64,000 nucleotides of DNA from Phytoactinopolyspora alkaliphila (GCF_010550695.1 NZ_JAAGOB010000014.1:62001-126000); one strand, 5' to 3'; shown: positions 17,855-26,912, counted from the stretch's first letter. Numbers and translations: made by a program. Notes: generated by a model from the sequence alone, not told the origin.

Positions 17855-18775
17855 TCAAAGCTGCTCAAGTGCGCGCATAGTCGGCAAGACGTCGTTGACG
17901 GTGCACGTTGGTTGTCGTCCTCCGGCGACCGCGGCCACGAACTCTTCGTCTTGGCGAATCAGCCCGAGGCGCTCCATCTTCGCGGTGTTCCCACAGTCGA
18001 CCACGATGCCGTCCGGGGAGAGCAGCTGGCCGCCGTCGATACGCAGGGTCGTATCTTCGGCGATGATGGTGAGCTCGCGAGCGGGTAGGCGCGCATGGTA
18101 CGAGAGCGCGATCGTGGCGATCCCGCCACTCGGGGTAGTGAGGACGAGGCCGGCGTCCATCGTACGGCCGCTCCCTGGCCAGGCTGGTCCCGCGCCGCCA
18201 GACACGGCGGCAACCTCTGCTGCGAGAAGCCACAACGCGGCGTCGACAGTATGTGCGCCATGATGCCAGCGGACATCGTCGGTCCACGTCCGGGTTCGGC
18301 CCTCCAGCCCGACGTTGCGCTGGCGGTGCATAAGAGTCCGGGCGACGACGTGTCTCACGGTCAATTCGCCGGAGTCGACGAGGCCGCGCACCGCTCGGTA
18401 CGGCTGGCAGAACCGGAGGGTGTGCGCCACTGCGACGTGGCGACTGGCGATCTTTGACGCCGCCGCAACTGCCTGCGCTTCTTTCAAGCTCATCCCTACC
18501 GGGATCTCGCACAGCACATGCAGCCCAGCCCGAAGCGCTGCGATCGTCTGGGGCGCGTGCATGTCGTTGGGTGAGGCGATCACAACGGCGTCGAGCCCGG
18601 GGTGCGCGAAAAGATCGTCTGCGTTCCGGTACGTAGCAGCCTCTTGGATGAGTCCTCCGGCGCGGACAGGGTCAGGGTCCGCGACCGCCGTCAGCTCCGC
18701 GCCTGCGCCGAGTAACGCCGTGACGTGCTGTTCAGCGATGGCACCGGCGCCGACCACGCCGATCTGGACGCTCAC
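17855..18775 (-). CDS. Gfo/Idh/MocA-family oxidoreductase
   Basis: NAD(P)-dependent sugar oxidoreductase, 306 aa. Rossmann motif IGVVGAGAIAEQHV at residues 5-18; the conserved EKP-like segment reads CEIPVGMS, with Ile in place of Lys, a departure from the usual catalytic Lys. The C-terminal Gfo/Idh domain includes TWTDDVRWHHGAHTVDAALW. GTG start at 18775 has GGAGG 6 nt upstream and overlaps the preceding stop (GTGA). Third gene of an operon with an amidohydrolase and a 3-hydroxyisobutyrate-dehydrogenase-like gene, preceded by motif site A. The missing Lys suggests altered chemistry or a non-dehydrogenase role. Confidence 0.85.
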   Translation of the reverse strand: MSVQIGVVGAGAIAEQHVTALLGAGAELTAVADPDPVRAGGLIQEAATYRNADDLFAHPGLDAVVIASPNDMHAPQTIAALRAGLHVLCEIPVGMSLKEAQAVAAASKIASRHVAVAHTLRFCQPYRAVRGLVDSGELTVRHVVARTLMHRQRNVGLEGRTRTWTDDVRWHHGAHTVDAALWLLAAEVAAVSGGAGPAWPGSGRTMDAGLVLTTPSGGIATIALSYHARLPARELTIIAEDTTLRIDGGQLLSPDGIVVDCGNTAKMERLGLIRQDEEFVAAVAGGRQPTCTVNDVLPTMRALEQL

Positions 18776-19554
18776 GAAGCCTCCACAGGCCAGCCGAACA
18801 GCTCGCGCGCTGCTCCTCCGAGGATCCATACCCGGTCCTCGTCCGACAGGTAGGAGCGGTCGGTCACGTGCCGGATCGCATCCGGGTAGGAACGGGCCAG
18901 GGGATCGGGCCGGTTCCAGTCGCCGCTCCAGGTGATCCGGCGTGCACCGTACGCCGCGACAATCTCGCGCAGGAACGGGTCCGCGTCCGGGTAGGGATAC
19001 GCCGTGCCGCTGTTGGCGTAGAAGCCGGCCCACATGGTGTAGACGCGCGGCCGGGACGCGAGCGCCAGAAATCGGTCGAAGTCACGGCGGTCCACCGCCG
19101 CATCCGGGTATCGGGTGAAACCGGCGTGCTCCAGCCGCAGCCGCAATTCTGGTAGCTCGTCGACCACTTCCGCGAACGCCGGATGGGCGATGTCGGCGAG
19201 CGGACCGCGCACGCTCGCGACAAGCCCGTGGCCGGCGATGGCCCGCCACAGGGCGAGCGGATCCGACCCCGGAGAGCGGGTGGCCGCCCACAGCCGGACC
19301 CCAGTGAAGTGGCTCGTGGCGGCGAGTCTCGCGACATGGTCGATCGCGCCCGGGGTGTCATCCTCAACCATCGCGATCGCGGTAAACCGTGCCGGATCGG
19401 CGGCGACGCACTGGGAGAGGTAGCTGTTGTCCGCGTTGCCGACGAACTGGACCAGCACGGCGTGGCTGACGCCGGCCTCCAGCATGGCGGCCCGGTACTC
19501 ATCTAGCGGCGGGTACTTCCACCGCCCGACGTGCACGTGCGAGTCCACGATCAC
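18772..19554 (-). CDS. Amidohydrolase-2 family protein (possible sugar lactonase)
   Basis: Metal-dependent TIM-barrel hydrolase of 260 aa. It opens with [11 protein letters not shown], the His-x-His metal motif. Later conserved elements are RLRLEHAGF (around 130) and ITWSGDWNRPDP (around 205, the metal-binding Asp region). Relatives in COG3618 hydrolyse sugar lactones such as L-rhamnono- and L-fucono-lactone or 2-pyrone dicarboxylate. GTG start at 19554 overlaps the preceding stop (GTGA) with GGAG 8 nt upstream. Flanked by two dehydrogenases, it fits the oxidise-then-open-the-lactone logic of the regulon. Confidence 0.8.
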   Translation of the reverse strand: MIVDSHVHVGRWKYPPLDEYRAAMLEAGVSHAVLVQFVGNADNSYLSQCVAADPARFTAIAMVEDDTPGAIDHVARLAATSHFTGVRLWAATRSPGSDPLALWRAIAGHGLVASVRGPLADIAHPAFAEVVDELPELRLRLEHAGFTRYPDAAVDRRDFDRFLALASRPRVYTMWAGFYANSGTAYPYPDADPFLREIVAAYGARRITWSGDWNRPDPLARSYPDAIRHVTDRSYLSDEDRVWILGGAARELFGWPVEAS

Positions 19555-20429
19555 GTTGGCCACTCCATCAGCGCGGTGACCAAGGCCTGCGTGCCACAGT
19601 CGCCACCGCGTTGATGCCGTACTTTGTCGACCAGCTCGGTGACGAGGGCCGTGCCTGGGAGTTCGACGTCGCCCGCGGCCTCGGCCACTAGGCCGAGGTC
19701 CTTGCGGAGATGATCGAGCCTGAATCCCGGTTCGAGGTCGCCCTCCCGGAGGCGCGACCACACGAAGTCGAACAGCGACGACCCGGCCACACCCGGCCGC
19801 ACGGAGTCCGCCACCAGCTCCACGTCCAAGCCTCCCGTCCTCGCGAGGACGAACGCCTCGCAGGCCGCGAGGGTTATTCCCGCGACGAGTGTCTGATTGA
19901 CCAGCTTTGCCAGTTGCCCGGAGCCGGCCAGGCCATGATGGACAACCTCACTGGCGAACGCATCGAGCACCGGCCGAACGCGCTGCAGGCCGTCGGCGTC
20001 GCCGCCGACCATGACCGAGAGTGCGCCGGCCTGAGCACCCGCCGGACCTCCGCTGACGGGCGCATCCAACACCGTGATACCGCGATCGGCACTTGCTTCG
20101 GTGATTCGGCGGGCAAGGTCCGGTGCGGACGTCGTCATGTCGACGGCTACGGTCCCGGCCGCCGCGTTCGCCAGCACGCCGTCCTCGCCCAGGTAGATCT
20201 GCTCGACATCGGCGGGCGCCGATACGATCGTCACGACGACGTCGGCCCCGCGAACGGCATCGGCGACGGTGCGAGCGGCCCCGGCGCCAGCCTGAACCAG
20301 GGGTGCGGCCCGCGCGGGAGTGCGGGCGAACACGGTGACGTCGTGGCCGGCGGCCAGGACGTGGCGAGCCATCGGGAGTCCCATGAGGCCGGATCCGATC
20401 CACCCGACGCGGAACGACTGCGCGGTCAT
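19551..20429 (-). CDS. 3-hydroxyisobutyrate/tartronate-semialdehyde reductase-like dehydrogenase
   Basis: NAD(P)-dependent beta-hydroxyacid dehydrogenase, 292 aa. The N-terminus has the Rossmann motif [20 protein letters not shown]; the substrate-binding block [16 protein letters not shown] lies at about 118-133 and the catalytic Lys in [15 protein letters not shown] near residue 170. The family includes GarR-type tartronate semialdehyde reductase of glucarate breakdown, which would suit the regulon, but the substrate is not proven. Strong ribosome site AAGGAG before the ATG. First gene of the operon, with motif site A 77 bp upstream. Confidence 0.85.
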   Translation of the reverse strand: MTAQSFRVGWIGSGLMGLPMARHVLAAGHDVTVFARTPARAAPLVQAGAGAARTVADAVRGADVVVTIVSAPADVEQIYLGEDGVLANAAAGTVAVDMTTSAPDLARRITEASADRGITVLDAPVSGGPAGAQAGALSVMVGGDADGLQRVRPVLDAFASEVVHHGLAGSGQLAKLVNQTLVAGITLAACEAFVLARTGGLDVELVADSVRPGVAGSSLFDFVWSRLREGDLEPGFRLDHLRKDLGLVAEAAGDVELPGTALVTELVDKVRHQRGGDCGTQALVTALMEWPT

Positions 20430-20505
20430 CGCGTGCTCTCCTTATCGATGAGTTCCGGTGGCAAGCGACTACCACTGTAGTCCGCCACAAGGTCTCTTTC
20501 TTAGA

Positions 20506-20520
20506 CTAAAGACCTAGGAC
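20506..20520 (+). promoter_or_regulatory. Regulon motif site A (CTAAAGACCTAGGAC)
   Basis: Copy of the 15-bp motif CTWAGGNCCTAGGWC shared by ten intergenic sites in this window; lies 77 bp upstream of the minus-strand dehydrogenase gene at 20429. Presumed operator of the GntR protein encoded at 27029. Confidence 0.65.
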
Positions 20521-20522
20521 AT

Positions 20523-20901
20523 TTAAGCTTGTGAGGCCGCCAGAGGAGATGGCCTGGTGCAGGACTGGTTCTGGGCGGCGAAGTGCCGCTGACTGAGGCC
20601 CGACGCGATCTCGCCGGAGCGTTTCCCGGCGTCGAGCGCGGACTGCGACATCGGCGTGCAATCCCGAAGGCACAGCGACGACGACGGCATCGATGTCGTC
20701 GCGGTCGAGGAGGTGCTCGACGGACGACGCCGCGTCGACGCCGAATTCGGCGGCGGCCGTCCGCGCAGCGTCCTGCGACACATCTGCCATTGCAACGAGG
20801 TCGGCGGGGGAGACGGTCGAGTACAGCCGCGTTATGTAGCCGCGGCCGATGACACCGACGTCGACGACGCCCATAGGGAGTCGGGTAGAAGCGGAGGTCA
20901 T
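20523..20901 (-). pseudogene. Truncated Gfo/Idh/MocA oxidoreductase gene
   Basis: Only the NAD-binding half survives: MGVVDVGVIGRGYITRLYST, ADVSQDAARTAAAEFGVDA, IDAVVVAVPSGLHADVAV. A frameshift then moves the expected ALDAGKHVLVEKP region into another frame (SALDAGKRSGEIASG), and the frame ends at 20523, next to site A. The C-terminal substrate domain is absent. A good ribosome site (AAAGGAAC) still precedes the ATG at 20901. It lies 10 nt after a short upstream frame, so it is the wreck of an operon once driven from site B. Confidence 0.75.
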
Positions 20902-20911
20902 AGTGTTCCTT

Positions 20912-21049
20912 TCACTTGAAGATGGCGTCGACCTTGGTGCGCATGACGGCGACGGGGGAGCAGATGGGTGACACGATCGTGTCACTCCCATGTGTCCGAA
21001 GCAGGCGGGTAGGCCACTGTGGCCCGCAAGGCGTGCACGTCAAGGCCAC
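20912..21049 (-). pseudogene. Possible 3'-end remnant of an unidentified gene
   Basis: A 45-codon frame (GTG at 21049) ending SPVAVMRTKVDAIFK, placed 10 nt before the decayed Gfo/Idh gene and 23 bp after site B on the same strand. Spacing suggests the tail of a deleted first gene of that operon. I do not recognise the family; it could be a chance frame. Confidence 0.25.
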
Positions 21050-21071
21050 GCTGCCGGCTATGCGGTGACAT

Positions 21072-21086
21072 GACCTAGGTCTTAAG
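21072..21086 (-). promoter_or_regulatory. Regulon motif site B (CTTAAGACCTAGGTC on minus strand)
   Basis: Motif copy upstream of the decayed Gfo/Idh operon at 20523-21049, matching the 15-bp consensus at all invariant positions. Confidence 0.6.
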
Positions 21087-21276
21087 ATAGCACCTTCTAT
21101 AGATCGGAGCGGGCCATGGCCGACCTAATGTGTCCGATTCCTCCCGCAGGTCATCGCCGGCCGGCTGATGCGTCCACCGTAAAGCGCGACTCGGCCCGAT
21201 GAAATGGCGTATGGCCCCTGAGCTGCCACATCGCCGGAAACTCCAAGGTACATCGGCGATGTAGAAATCTAAGCTA

Positions 21277-21291
21277 CTTAGGCCCTAGGTC
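21277..21291 (+). promoter_or_regulatory. Regulon motif site C (CTTAGGCCCTAGGTC)
   Basis: Motif copy 69 bp before the beta-helix protein gene. A TTGACA hexamer (21292-21297) directly abuts it and may be the -35 element; the matching -10 is weak. Confidence 0.65.
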
Positions 21292-21359
21292 TTGACACGG
21301 GTTGGACGTGCCCATCATCGTTGGGGCACCACACTCGCATCAGCTCGAAGGAGACTCCC

Positions 21360-23255
21360 GTGACGCAGACCTCCAACAAGCCGACGATGCTGAGTCGCCG
21401 CCAGGCCGCTCTTGCCGCGATTGCGGGAGGCGCTGCCCTGGGCACCGTCGCTCTCCCGGCCAATGCGGCTCCGCCCTTGCGCCGACCAACGCGGTACGCC
21501 GGCGCCGTCCGTGATGTCCGTGACCATGGGGCGATCGGGGATGGTGTCACCGATGACACCGCAGCAATCCAAGCTGCTCTCGACGCCCTCGATGACGGCG
21601 AGGGACTGTACTTTCCAGCCGGCACCTTCGTGGTCAGTCCCTCCACCACCACCGACTTCATTCTTCGGATCAAGACCAAGAACGTCTCGATCTTCGGCGA
21701 GTCGCGGGAGACGTCCATCATCAGGATCAAGGATGGATCAGGACCTTACTGGGGAATTCTCGGGTCGCTAACTGCGGCGGAACACTGGGAGATCAGGAAT
21801 CTCGGGTTCGATCACAATCAGCAGAACAATCCGCTCGCGACCGATGCCGAGTACTGGCGGCCAACGCTCCGCTACACGGTTGCGTGTTATCCCGGTGACT
21901 CGGACACGATCTGTGTGGACACCATCGATGTGCTCAATTGTGACTCGGTCGTCAGTCTCTACTTCCCGTCCAGCGGGCCACGTAGCCGGAGCGTCACCGT
22001 GTCGAACTCGCGGTGGCTGGCGTGCGATTCGCAGTCCTCTGCCTCGTACTCGTACGACCAGTCCTTGATCAACGTCGCGGGTGAGTCGATTATCATCACT
22101 GGCTGCACCTTTCAAGGCGCCAGATGGGAGAAGGCGCCGGCGACGGCTATGGAACTGCACGGCACCACGGTCAGCGTGATCGGCAATACGATCACCGGCT
22201 TCCAGACTGGTGTGAACCTCACCGGTATCAGCCGCGGCGGCACTGATTACGGTCTCACCTGCATCGGTAACTCCGTGGAGGCGTCGCGATTTGGCATCAC
22301 GATCTGGTCTGGACAATTCAGCGGCCAGGAGGAGATCCCGCCGATCGGCTTGGCCGGTGTCCTCGTTGCGGGTAACAGCATCACCATGCGCACCGACCTC
22401 TATCCCGAGGCGTACACGTCACCCCGCGGTGCGGCCGTGACCTTCTTTCCGTACTCCTTGTCCCTAGACCTGGCTTCTGTGAGCATCGTCGACAACATGA
22501 TCAGCTATGGCGATGGAGTGACGATACCCGCCCTACGGCAAGGCACTCCCGGCATCTACGCCGCCGCCATCAGCGTGCCGACCTCGGGATCGTCCGCGGC
22601 GAAGCCCTTGCTTGCCCAGCTGGAAATCTCCGGCAATACCGTGCGTCATGCGCCATTTGCTGCCCTCGCGGTCACCTGCGCTCCGCTCATGGGATTCCAC
22701 GCCAGTGGGAACAACTTCCTGGACTGCGGTGTCAGTTCCGGAGCGCCGGGAACGCCTTTTGGGCATGTCGTGATCTTGGACGGCGAGTTCCTCGACGATC
22801 CCGTGATGACCGGCGGCAAGATAGCCATCCACGCAGACACCACCTGCTCGTCGGTGATCTACTATCGGGATCGCACTGAAGACCCAAAGCCATTGGTACT
22901 TAGCACCATGATCGACATCCGTAGTGCCGACTCCTCGAGTTGCGGGGACTATGTGAGCGTCTATCCCGGCAGTTCGGTGCAGATCGCAAGTCACGTCGGC
23001 GGCGTCGTGAAGCGCATGCCGCCGTTGGCAACCCCAGGTTCGCGGGTCACCACCGACGGGCAGCTTGTCCACGAGTTCGTCGGCGGTGGGTGGGTCACTC
23101 GGGGCGCCGGCACCGCGGCGCCGACCAGCGGGACGCACACCCGCGGATCGACGGTCACCAACGAGGCGCCCGCTCCCGGGGGCGTGACTGGCTGGATCTG
23201 CGTCGAAAGCGGCGATCCGGGAGTCTGGAAGGGATTCGGCAGTATCGAGTCGTGA
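21360..23255 (+). CDS. Tat-secreted pectate-lyase-superfamily (beta-helix) protein
   Basis: Exported right-handed beta-helix protein, 631 aa. A twin-arginine signal (LSRRQAALAAIAGGAALGTV) ends near Ala-Asn-Ala at about residue 39. The pectate_lyase_3 signature follows: DVRDHGAIGDGVTDDTAAIQ (about 50-70) and YFPAGTF. The middle consists of parallel-helix rungs with GNSI/GNTI repeats. The C-terminus (GWICVESGDPGVWKGF) resembles the GxW end found on phage and bacterial beta-helix proteins. GTG at 21360 has AAGGAG 7 nt upstream. It may bind or cleave an extracellular polyuronide; catalytic residues cannot be assigned by eye. Preceded by site C, so part of the regulon; no signal for a downstream partner before site D. 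Confidence 0.82.
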   Translation: MTQTSNKPTMLSRRQAALAAIAGGAALGTVALPANAAPPLRRPTRYAGAVRDVRDHGAIGDGVTDDTAAIQAALDALDDGEGLYFPAGTFVVSPSTTTDFILRIKTKNVSIFGESRETSIIRIKDGSGPYWGILGSLTAAEHWEIRNLGFDHNQQNNPLATDAEYWRPTLRYTVACYPGDSDTICVDTIDVLNCDSVVSLYFPSSGPRSRSVTVSNSRWLACDSQSSASYSYDQSLINVAGESIIITGCTFQGARWEKAPATAMELHGTTVSVIGNTITGFQTGVNLTGISRGGTDYGLTCIGNSVEASRFGITIWSGQFSGQEEIPPIGLAGVLVAGNSITMRTDLYPEAYTSPRGAAVTFFPYSLSLDLASVSIVDNMISYGDGVTIPALRQGTPGIYAAAISVPTSGSSAAKPLLAQLEISGNTVRHAPFAALAVTCAPLMGFHASGNNFLDCGVSSGAPGTPFGHVVILDGEFLDDPVMTGGKIAIHADTTCSSVIYYRDRTEDPKPLVLSTMIDIRSADSSSCGDYVSVYPGSSVQIASHVGGVVKRMPPLATPGSRVTTDGQLVHEFVGGGWVTRGAGTAAPTSGTHTRGSTVTNEAPAPGGVTGWICVESGDPGVWKGFGSIES

Positions 23256-23325
23256 GCAGTCGACAATGACTGTGTCCAGGTGACGGCTCGCTGCGACTCG
23301 ACGGCGTCTCCTCCGGCGACCCTGG

Positions 23326-23364
23326 GTCGTCCGTCGTCCGTCGTCCGTCGTCCGTCGTCCGTCG
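23326..23364. repeat. Tandem repeat of 7-bp unit GTCGTCC, about 5.6 copies
   Basis: Five exact head-to-tail copies of GTCGTCC plus a partial sixth, in the gap between the beta-helix protein and the dehydratase operon. No hairpin potential and no coding frame; a likely slippage-prone microsatellite. Confidence 0.9.
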
Positions 23365-23435
23365 GGCTCGCGCTCGGGGCGGTAGGGCTACATCGATGAT
23401 GCGTTGCTGGCACTGACCCTATCGTCGAAACGAAA

Positions 23436-23450
23436 CCTAGGTCCTAGGTC
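23436..23450 (+). promoter_or_regulatory. Regulon motif site D (CCTAGGTCCTAGGTC)
   Basis: The most symmetrical copy: CCTAGG-T-CCTAGG followed by TC. It lies 41 bp before the dehydratase gene and just before GATAAACT, a possible -10 region, so a bound protein would overlap the promoter. Confidence 0.7.
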
Positions 23451-23491
23451 TGATAAACTGAACCACTCAGTCTCCTGGAGAAGGGCTCCGA

Positions 23492-24667
23492 ATGCGTGTC
23501 ACTGCTGTCCGGAAGTGGGTCGCCGAGTTCGGGTACTACAACGCGATCTATGTCCGGATCGAGACCGACGAGGGCGTGGTGGGCGAGTCTGAGGTGGCCA
23601 TGCGCCGGCGGACGCGCACGGTCTCCGCACTCATCGACGAGCTGGGCGAGTACCTGGTAGGCAAGGATCCCACCCGGATCGAACAGCACTTCGAGCGTAT
23701 GTACCGTGACTCATTTCTCGGCGGCACACTCCTGACGATCGGCATCTCGGCACTGGACATCGCTCTGTGGGATCTGAATGCCCGAGCGCTTGGCGTCCCT
23801 GTCCACCGGTTGCTTGGCGGCAAGTTCCGGGACAGCGTGCCGGTCTACACACACGCCCGGGCCACCGAGACGCCGGAGCTCTTCGCCAAGGAGGTCGCGG
23901 ACCGGCTCCAGCGCGGCTTCACCGCGATCAAGACCACGCTGCCGGGCTTCTACACCAAGGTTTCGAGCGTGCACCATGAGACACCTGCTGCCATCCCGGC
24001 CCGGCAGACCGAGACGGAGCTGCTTCCCAACTGGATCTGGCGGTTGATCGCGGAGTATTTCGACGCCGCGCGGGAGACCGCCGGGCCGGACGTCCACCTG
24101 ATGCTGGATTGTCACGGACGGCTCAACGTCGCCAACTCGGTGCGCTTGGCCGAAACGGTGGAGCCGTACCGCTTGACCTTTATCGAGGAGCCGACCCCGC
24201 CGGAGCGGCCGGACTGGCTGGTCGAGGTGGCCCGGCGCTCGTCGACGCCGATCGCCGCGGGAGAGCGCTGGGCCAATCACTACGGCGCGGCGCCGTTCCT
24301 CGAGCAGCCGGCGGTGGCGATCGCGCAACCCGACGTGATGTTCTGCGGTGGCATCACAGCGGCGAAGCGTATCGCCACGCTGGCCGAGACTCATGGCGTC
24401 TCGATCGCCTTCCACAACCCGTTCGGCCCGATGGCCAGCGCGGCAACCTGGCAGCTGGCGGCCACGCTACCGAACTTCCTCATCTCCGAATCGATGATCA
24501 CCCCGCAGCAGATGGCGTACTGGGACCGGTACACCGAGAACCCGCCGCGAGTGTCAGAGGGGGAGTGGAAAGTGACGGACGAACCGGGGCTCGGGCCGCG
24601 TTTGCGGGTGGAGGAGATCGTCAAGCACCCGTTCAAGCCCGAGTACGACCAAGGCGGGACCCGATGA
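23492..24667 (+). CDS. Enolase-superfamily sugar-acid dehydratase (galactonate/mannonate dehydratase-like)
   Basis: Mandelate racemase/muconate lactonising enzyme family member, 391 aa, predicted to dehydrate an aldonic or aldaric acid to a 2-keto-3-deoxy acid. The Mg ligands are visible: Asp206 in LMLDCHGRL, Glu232 in FIEEP and Glu258 in AAGERW, with acid/base His208 (Asp-x-His, as in D-galactonate and D-mannonate dehydratases) and His308 in AFHNPFGP. GAGAAGG precedes the ATG by 7 nt. Its stop overlaps the start of the aldolase-like gene (ATGA), so product and next enzyme are coupled. Preceded by site D. Confidence 0.87.
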   Translation: MRVTAVRKWVAEFGYYNAIYVRIETDEGVVGESEVAMRRRTRTVSALIDELGEYLVGKDPTRIEQHFERMYRDSFLGGTLLTIGISALDIALWDLNARALGVPVHRLLGGKFRDSVPVYTHARATETPELFAKEVADRLQRGFTAIKTTLPGFYTKVSSVHHETPAAIPARQTETELLPNWIWRLIAEYFDAARETAGPDVHLMLDCHGRLNVANSVRLAETVEPYRLTFIEEPTPPERPDWLVEVARRSSTPIAAGERWANHYGAAPFLEQPAVAIAQPDVMFCGGITAAKRIATLAETHGVSIAFHNPFGPMASAATWQLAATLPNFLISESMITPQQMAYWDRYTENPPRVSEGEWKVTDEPGLGPRLRVEEIVKHPFKPEYDQGGTR

Positions 24668-25557
24668 GCGCACCATTGGCAGGCGTCTGGCCGGCGCCGC
24701 TGACCATGTTCGACGCGGATGGCGGTCTTGACGAGGACGCCATGGCGGCACACCTGGACTGGCTCATCACGGCCGGCGTGCACGGGCTGGTGATCAACGG
24801 GACCAGCGGGGAGTTCATCGCCCTGACGGACGCGGAGCGCCGCCGTGTGCTCGAGATCGCGGTTCGCACAAGCGGCGGCCGAGTACCGGTGCTGGCCGGG
24901 ACCGGCAGCTATACGACCGCGGACAGTATTCGACTGACCAGGCACGCCGCTCAGGCTGGGGCAGAGGCGGCTCTCGTGGTGTTGCCGTACTTTCAGCGCC
25001 CGTCCCGGGCTGAGGTACTTGACCACTATCGGGCTATCGCGGCGGCAGTGGAGATCCCGCTCTTCGTGTACAACATCCCGGCCAACGCGGCGACTGCGGC
25101 CGTGACCGTGCCGGACCTGGCCACCCTGTATGCCGAGGGCGTGGTGTGCGGTGTGAAGAACACGGGCCCTGCCGTGCACGTGGTCAACCAACTGCGCACC
25201 AGACTCGACGACGGGTTCCGGATCTTCTATGGCGGGACCACCGCTCCGGTGGAGGCCATGGCCGGGGGTGCACACGGCTGGGTCAGCGGCCTGCTCAACG
25301 TCATTCCGGCCGCGGCGGTGAGTCTGTGGACGGCGATGGTCGATGGCGATCTTGAAGGCGCCCGGCGCGATTGGGGCAGGTTGTGGATCTATCGGGAGTT
25401 GCTGGCCGAGCCGCTGTTCCCCGACGCCAGCGACCTGGCCATTTATCGTGGTCTGTTGCGGGTGTGGGGACGCCCTGCAGGCTACTGCCGGCCACCGCTG
25501 CGGGACTTGGACAGTCACCAGCTGACCGAACTGGAGAAGAAGCTCGCGACAGCGTAG
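24664..25557 (+). CDS. DHDPS/NAL-family aldolase or dehydratase (KdgD/KDG-aldolase-like)
   Basis: Class I Schiff-base lyase of the dihydrodipicolinate synthase superfamily, 297 aa. The family motifs are GTSGEF (46-51), the catalytic Tyr136 in FVYNIPAN and the Schiff-base Lys165 in CGVKNTG. It is coupled to an enolase-type dehydratase and followed by a second one, so the role is more likely in sugar-acid breakdown than in lysine synthesis: either 5-keto-4-deoxyglucarate dehydratase/decarboxylase (giving 2-oxoglutarate semialdehyde) or a 2-keto-3-deoxy-sugar-acid aldolase. Sequence alone does not separate these. Confidence 0.85.
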   Translation: MSAPLAGVWPAPLTMFDADGGLDEDAMAAHLDWLITAGVHGLVINGTSGEFIALTDAERRRVLEIAVRTSGGRVPVLAGTGSYTTADSIRLTRHAAQAGAEAALVVLPYFQRPSRAEVLDHYRAIAAAVEIPLFVYNIPANAATAAVTVPDLATLYAEGVVCGVKNTGPAVHVVNQLRTRLDDGFRIFYGGTTAPVEAMAGGAHGWVSGLLNVIPAAAVSLWTAMVDGDLEGARRDWGRLWIYRELLAEPLFPDASDLAIYRGLLRVWGRPAGYCRPPLRDLDSHQLTELEKKLATA

Positions 25558-25625
25558 TCCGCCGGGAGTCGCGGTGGGGGAGACCATCGGGGATGCGGGG
25601 CGCACCGAACATTGGAGGCAAGAGG

Positions 25626-26912
25626 ATGACGCTTCGCGTCACCGACATCGAGCGTTTCGTGATCAACGTCCCGTTCCGGCATCGCGTGCGGCCGTGGAAC
25701 GAGCTCCTGGTGGCCAAGTGGGGCGTCATCGAGATCATCAAGGTCACCACCAGTTCACGTGACATCGTCGGCTACGGCGAGACATTGGTGCACTACACGT
25801 GGCAGCAGGTCGCCGATGAGACCGTGGGGCGCGTCATCGGCACCAATCCAGCCGAACACCTCGCCGATGATTCACTGGGTGCGGGTTTGCAGATGGCGCT
25901 GTACGACGTCGTGGGTCAGGCGCTCGGCGTGCCGATGTACCGGCTGCTGAGCGAACGCAAGGTGCGTGACTGGTGCCCGATCTCCTGGTGGAACACCAAG
26001 ATGCCGGCCGACCTGCTGGCCGAGGAGGCGCGCGATGCGCTCGCCGAGGGCTATTTGGCCCACAAGATCAAGGTACGTCCGTGGTTCGACGTGCGGGAGC
26101 AGGTCCAGGCGATCAGCGATGTCACGCCTGAGTCCTACCTCATCGATCTGGACTGGAACGGGATGCTGCGCACGCCGGGGGAGGCGTTGCCGGTGCTGCG
26201 AGAACTTGACGCGTGGTCGCGGGTCGGTCTGTTCGAGAGCCCCATCCGCCAGGACGACGTCATCGGGCACGCCCATCTGCGCGGCCGCTTGCCCCGTCCG
26301 CTGGCTGAACACTTCCGGAAGGACCTGTTCCCGGTCTGGATGCGGGACGATTCACTCGACGCATTCGTGGTGTTCGGTGCCGGTGTCAGTGGCCTGATGC
26401 GGCAAGGCCAGCTCGCCGCGAGCTTCAACAAGGAGTTTTGGCTCCAGGTGGTCGGGACGGGGCTGACCACTGCTTTTACCCTGCATATGGGTGCTGTGCT
26501 GAGCCACGCCACGTGGCCGATGGTGACCGGGATGAACACGCTGGCCGATGACCTGATCGTCGAGCCTATCGAGATTCAGCACGGGCTGGCCCGCACTCCA
26601 GAGAGGCCGGGCCTCGGCGTCACAGTTGATCAGGAGGCCATCGAGAAGTACCGGGTAGACACCTCCGACGTGCCAGAGACACCGCTGCGCATCCTAAGAT
26701 TCGACCTCGGTGACGGCCGGCGTCGCTACTATGCGGACATGCTTCAGCTATGGCGAGACTGCCGCGAAGACCGGAACATGCCCGTGCAGCCTCGGAACGC
26801 CAGTCTGAGCTTTCATGACGACGACGGGACGCAGGAATTCGCCGAGACCCATCGGCGGCTGCGTTCCGCCCCGTTGTGGGACATGGATCTTGCCCCGGCG
26901 GCGTGGACCTGA
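25626..26912 (+). CDS. Second enolase-superfamily (mandelate racemase-like) enzyme, divergent
   Basis: 428 aa, MR/MLE fold. A Lys-x-Lys motif (AHKIKVRPW, K147/K149) stands where the MLE/MR subgroups place their base; candidate metal ligands are Asp174 or Asp176 in LIDLDWNG, Glu204 in LFESPI and Glu228 in LAEHF. The second half departs from well-known members (WLQVVGTGLTTAFTLHMGAV) and a C-terminal extension of about 60 residues is unusual. It could be an epimerase or a dehydratase for a different sugar acid. GAGG lies 7 nt before the ATG. Third gene of the operon, 68 bp after the aldolase-like gene. Confidence 0.78.
   Translation: MTLRVTDIERFVINVPFRHRVRPWNELLVAKWGVIEIIKVTTSSRDIVGYGETLVHYTWQQVADETVGRVIGTNPAEHLADDSLGAGLQMALYDVVGQALGVPMYRLLSERKVRDWCPISWWNTKMPADLLAEEARDALAEGYLAHKIKVRPWFDVREQVQAISDVTPESYLIDLDWNGMLRTPGEALPVLRELDAWSRVGLFESPIRQDDVIGHAHLRGRLPRPLAEHFRKDLFPVWMRDDSLDAFVVFGAGVSGLMRQGQLAASFNKEFWLQVVGTGLTTAFTLHMGAVLSHATWPMVTGMNTLADDLIVEPIEIQHGLARTPERPGLGVTVDQEAIEKYRVDTSDVPETPLRILRFDLGDGRRRYYADMLQLWRDCREDRNMPVQPRNASLSFHDDDGTQEFAETHRRLRSAPLWDMDLAPAAWT

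Noticed and set aside
23326-23364. Possible CRISPR array
   Set aside because: Units are 7 bp, contiguous and without spacers; no cas genes in the window.
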